Positions 60,591 to 64,000 of a stretch of DNA of 64,000 nt are shown piece after piece (position 1 is the first letter of the stretch; each line of letters begins with the position of its first letter). Below the pieces are notes generated by a model that saw only the letters and a program-made list of their open reading frames with translations, was not told where the DNA came from and searched no databases. The position numbers and the translations under genes are program-made. Source of the DNA: Siphlonurus alternatus (Eukaryota; Arthropoda; Insecta; Ephemeroptera; Siphlonuridae); contig OX463779.1 in the NCBI GenBank assembly GCA_949825025.1, positions 44,400,249-44,464,248 on the forward strand. Direction: 5' to 3'.

Positions 60591-61049
60591 ATTCCCTCGT
60601 CGTCTGACAGCTTGTCAAACACCTATAGATGAAAATTATTAATTAATTAACACTTACCATGAACAATGCAGATCAACAATATCACGATGTGAAGTGTACT
60701 GGAGGAACATTCCATTTTTAAATATTTCATGTGTTCTTCTTTAAACAAGAAAATCACGTGTAAGCATTTAAGTTCATTGATTTATACTTAAAACTTCACA
60801 ATAATAACACTTCATTAAATAGTCATATATGCATAATATATATAATATTATTAAATTTGTTTACATCACATCTATATTATTAAAACTATTTTACTGTTAT
60901 AAATAATTACTACTATAGAAAAACTTTTGATACAAAGGTTCTTATAAGTAAAACTAATAAGTTTTTGTTTTGTTTTTTGTCTATTTTAAATGTTCACAAC
61001 ACATGATAAAGATCGTAAAATTTAATCGTTAATTATAAATTAAAACAAT
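60591..61049. other. AT-rich non-coding stretch
   Basis: No gene or repeat is recognised. Confidence 0.5.
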
Positions 61050-61225
61050 GCAGTGCGATAGCTTATGACCGCACTTAGAGAATGCACGCGCGGGATAAAG
61101 ACGCAGCGATTTTCACCGAAACGTTCTTTCTCGCAGTCGAACTCGTACTGAGATCGGCCACTGGCCCGAAAGGAGCCGAGCGGGAGGGCGGGATTTCGTA
61201 GTACGATAGAATCTCGCTAGGGAGC
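61050..61225. other. Sharp GC-rich island
   Basis: About 175 bp, far richer in G+C than its flanks, contains CACGCGCGGG, CACTGGCCCGAAAGGAGCC and GAGCGGGAGGGCGGG. GCAGTGC occurs near the left end and its complement GCACTGC near the right. There is no adequate open frame, and no tRNA, 5S or snRNA signature that I recognise. It could be a small promoter or an RNA-gene remnant. Confidence 0.35.
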
Positions 61226-61578
61226 ACTGCGTTCGTTGAAAATAAAACTTTACTTTTTGCGTATAAAAAATTGAAAATAAAAAATTTAAGTAATGAATTA
61301 ATTATCTTATTATAAAATTACTTAAAACAATATAATAATCATTGTATTATCTAATTTATTTCAAAGTTAATTATCACAAGTATTTTTTATTCTACAAATT
61401 TTAAATTCGATAATTACAATATACAAAAAAGTATAAATTGAAAATAAACTACTAGATTTGATAGATTTATTCAGTTCATTAGGCCCTTTAGGGTATATAA
61501 ATTGTATATACAAGTCATATACAGTCATAATAACATCACAACAAAAACATACAAAACAATTACAAAAAAACGTAAATA
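61226..61578. other. AT-rich non-coding stretch
   Basis: The minus-strand frame 61367-61621 runs through AT-rich sequence into the palindrome cluster and is not supported as a gene. Confidence 0.45.
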
Positions 61579-61763
61579 CCAAAGCCCGAATTCGGGCAAA
61601 GCCCGAAAAAAATGCGCACACCTAGGTGTGCCCCTAGCGATTTGAGCAAAGCTCGAAATTAACAAATATTTCGGACTTTGCTCATTTAAATTTAAACATT
61701 TCTATATGTGCTCGAATCGAAAAAAGCAAAGCCCGACGAGAAGTTTTATTTTGGGCTTTGCTT
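61579..61763. repeat. Cluster of GCAAAGCCCGAA motifs and overlapping palindromes
   Basis: The motif or close variants occur six or seven times in 185 bp, in both orientations. GCCCGAATTCGGGC (61584-61597) overlaps the hairpin TTCGGGCAAAGCCCGAA (61591-61607), and the 16-bp palindrome GCACACCTAGGTGTGC lies at 61616-61631. Variants GCAAAGCTCGAAA and CGGACTTTGCTC follow, ending with GGGCTTTGCTT. It resembles a subterminal binding-site cluster of a DNA transposon, but no termini were found. Confidence 0.75.
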
Positions 61764-62679
61764 ATATACTGTTATAATTTACAATATATGATCATTTCTA
61801 GAAATGATCAAAGCGAAATGAAAAAAATAGTTAGTAATTATGCGTATTACAGTAAGAGAAGAGCATCTCATTTAGTTCACCCATGTCTGCATAACACCAA
61901 CAAAATAGAGCATCACAGAGGTGACGTGTCCAAATTGCAACGACAGGTCTCTTTCTCTCTAATGGTCGTCGTTCCAAGAGTTAATTAATTAAAGCTGAAT
62001 GTTTTGCTGCATCACTAACTGGTATACAGCATACGTACGTCATCCAATTATAGGGTTAAAAAACAGTCAAAAAAGCTGGTGACATAATAATATAAATATA
62101 ACACACGTTGGTACATTGCACTCAAATGTCAAAATCATTTTATCTTTATTATAATTGTGTTTAAAAATAAATTAAATGTCGAACAACATTTATATATATT
62201 ATTATAAAATCAAACGTATACTGTGTCTAATTATTTAATAGCATTCAACTTAAAATTAAAATATTCATTATTTAATAATCAATATATTCGCTATTTATCA
62301 AGTATATCTTATAGAATAAATAACAAATAAAAAAAAACATGTATTTCATCAAATCACTGTAAAGCAAGTTAGAGAGAAGGAATTTATATCATGAATAGTA
62401 TATGATATATTATATATGATTTGATAAATAATATATTCTGACTTTGCATTGACGAGTATTTCTTTTTATTTTCTTGGTACATCACGTGATAGTGAAATAA
62501 TTACTTCCGATCATTCAAATCTCCAATAAATACTATGCTGGTCCATGTTGTGGTCAAAAACTGCTGTCAGTCTATTTATGTATTTTTATTTCATAATTTT
62601 CAAATTTGCGGGTGTTAGGTACGACGCGACATCAATATTATATATATATTTTTTTAATAAGGATAAACAGACTCCTATA
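61764..62679. other. AT-rich non-coding stretch
   Basis: The plus-strand frame at 61758-61988 has no recognised domain. No repeat is seen. Confidence 0.45.
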
Positions 62680-62689
62680 TATGTGATTG

Positions 62690-62890
62690 GAGCTCGAAGC
62701 AGGGTAATGGGAATAGGGATAAGGGAAGGAAAGGATGGTGGCCACGATATGTTAAATACGCATCCCATTATTCGTTGAAGTAAGACTGAAGGAACCATGG
62801 AAAACCTCATGCAGTCAGGACGGACACCTCTATTTTTCATCAATTGACCAGAGTGATGTCCAAAGCCTGGTGCATGGAAAACCTGAGAAC
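62690..62890 (-). mobile_element. Core-sharing SINE remnant, copy d
   Basis: GACTGAAGGAACCATGGAAA and the following CCTCATGCAGTCAGGACGG match the complement of the core in copies a, b and c. TCATCAATTGACC next to it parallels GTTGACAATTGATGG beside copy c. The 5S head is not visible. The frames across it on both strands are not genes. Confidence 0.55.
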
Positions 62891-63344
62891 TGGGGAAATT
62901 TAACAACAACTACTTTCAATAATTTTATTAAAATGTAATAGATAGGCCAAGTTCAGCTTTTAATTAAAAAAACAACAATAATTTTGATTTATTTTTTAAT
63001 CAAGACCTTTCTAATCTTAATTCTATGATAAAATATCAACATCAATTTAGAATTTAAAATTTAAATAACTTTAATGATGAAAACTTATTATTATACTCGT
63101 ATAGAAAAATCGGAAGTAAGGGGCCGAAGGGGATGTATTTTTCAGCTACACCGCGACTCGGGGTGTCTACGCTACTATAGAATAGAACCTTATTAAGTAC
63201 GAAAGTTGATATGTACACAATCATCAGAGAATGAGACAGCATCTTAGTCTCTTGTCCGGCGGTTATTGGCACAGTGCAAACTTTTTAGTCGTCACTTCCT
63301 TCTTCCTTGTCGCTTTCCTCTAACCGTCTCTCTTTCTATCTCTG

Positions 63345-63381
<37 letters not shown>

Positions 63382-63884
63382 GTCAACCCCCTGAAGCACT
63401 TGCCTCGGTTCGTTGACTCACATCAGATCCAACGCTATATACTGCTGCTGCTATTGTTGTTGTTGTTGTTGTCCAATGTGTCAAATTGTCACCGTCACAC
63501 ATTTTCTTCACTCACAAAACTTTTTCTTAATTCTTATATTGTGTTGTGTCAATAACAAAAACTTTAATGTGACACTGCACTTGTATAAGTGAGTGTTTTA
63601 AATAGAATTTCCTGCAAAGATCATGTCAGTAAATGGATGTTGTTATAATTTGGCTTTCAGGTGAACACAAAATAATCACTTATGTAAATAGAGAGAAAGC
63701 ATAAATAATGAACCCTAAAATCATAGTTCTATATTTTTTTCAAGAATATTTAAAGAGGTCTTCATATATATAACATTTAATAGTTTTATTAGTGAAAATA
63801 AGAATACAGTCCTACGAAGGTGCTGGTGTACAAATTATATTACATTACAGCGAGCTTAGCAGAAAATTAAATATTTTTTTTTTT
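62891..63884. repeat. Non-coding stretch with (CT)n and (TTG)n
   Basis: A (CT)n tract lies at about 63339-63379, and CTG/TTG triplets at about 63445-63471. GC-richer sequence at 63110-63340 is unassigned. The serine/leucine-rich frame is a microsatellite artefact. Confidence 0.6.
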
Positions 63885-64000
63885 AATTTTTTAATCAAAC
63901 CCTATTGGGTACTTCTATTTACTAATTACATACTACTTTGAAACCCCGAACCTTCCGAAACCCTAACTTGAGCGTTTCGCGGGCTCTTCTGGAACGGGGC
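63885..64000 (-). mobile_element. 5S-derived SINE, copy e, tail only, truncated by window end
   Basis: TTTTTAATCAAACCCTATTG, then GGGTACTTCTATTTACTAAT and GAAACCCCGAACCTTCCGAA match the tail of copy a (17366) at high identity in the same orientation. The rest of the element lies outside the window. Confidence 0.9.

Overview
The window is 64 kb of very AT-rich, repeat-dense animal nuclear DNA. Evidence for an animal genome: spliced coding sequence with GT-AG introns, a BED-finger hAT transposase, 5S-rRNA-derived and tRNA-like SINE pieces, a sense fragment of metazoan-type 28S rRNA, numerous MITEs and foldback elements, and long (TA)n, (AAAT)n, (AAT)n and (CT)n tracts. I cannot assign the lineage beyond an invertebrate-like animal, and I see no recognisable host protein-coding gene. 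The only long credible protein in the 64 kb is a transposase.

The central result is a candidate giant hAT DNA transposon at 15850-36512 (20.66 kb). It starts TAGGGCTG and ends CAGCCCTA, and is flanked on both sides by the same 8-bp sequence TTTATTTT, the target-duplication length expected for hAT. Just inside each end lies a 0.5-0.65 kb array of degenerate TTAACCG/CGGTTAA motifs in both orientations. These resemble, greatly expanded, the subterminal transposase-binding motifs known from hAT elements such as Ac. Between the arrays is a two-exon gene on the plus strand. Exon 1 (24958-25214) encodes a BED zinc finger. A 5.4-kb intron follows, then exon 2 (30647-32660) encodes the RNase-H-like core and the C-terminal hAT dimerisation region. 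The splice restores one 756-aa frame with the DDE residues in place. The rest of the element is non-coding and loaded with nested repeats: three 5S-type/core SINEs, a 410-bp foldback, an hAT MITE with a perfect 8-bp target duplication, two reverse-transcriptase tail remnants (one abutting a 28S rRNA fragment), a tRNA-like remnant, and a 1.6-kb inverted repeat inside the transposase intron.

Left flank (1-15841): AT-rich DNA with an hAT MITE (8181-8552, perfect 8-bp duplication), a 76-bp near-perfect hairpin MITE with TAA duplications (9112-9187), several other foldbacks, a 350-bp compound microsatellite (4935-5282), and a repeat-family member split by a nested MITE (12361-12765).

Right flank (36521-64000): a second long foldback (40990-41381), further members of the same dispersed families, a 52/53-bp minisatellite (54153-54650), a 174-177-bp satellite with ACCGGT motifs (59885-60590), a cluster of overlapping palindromes sharing GCAAAGCCCGAA (61579-61763), several GC-richer islands of unknown function, and the tail of a 5S-SINE running off the window end. 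All assignments come from reading the sequence; no database search was run.
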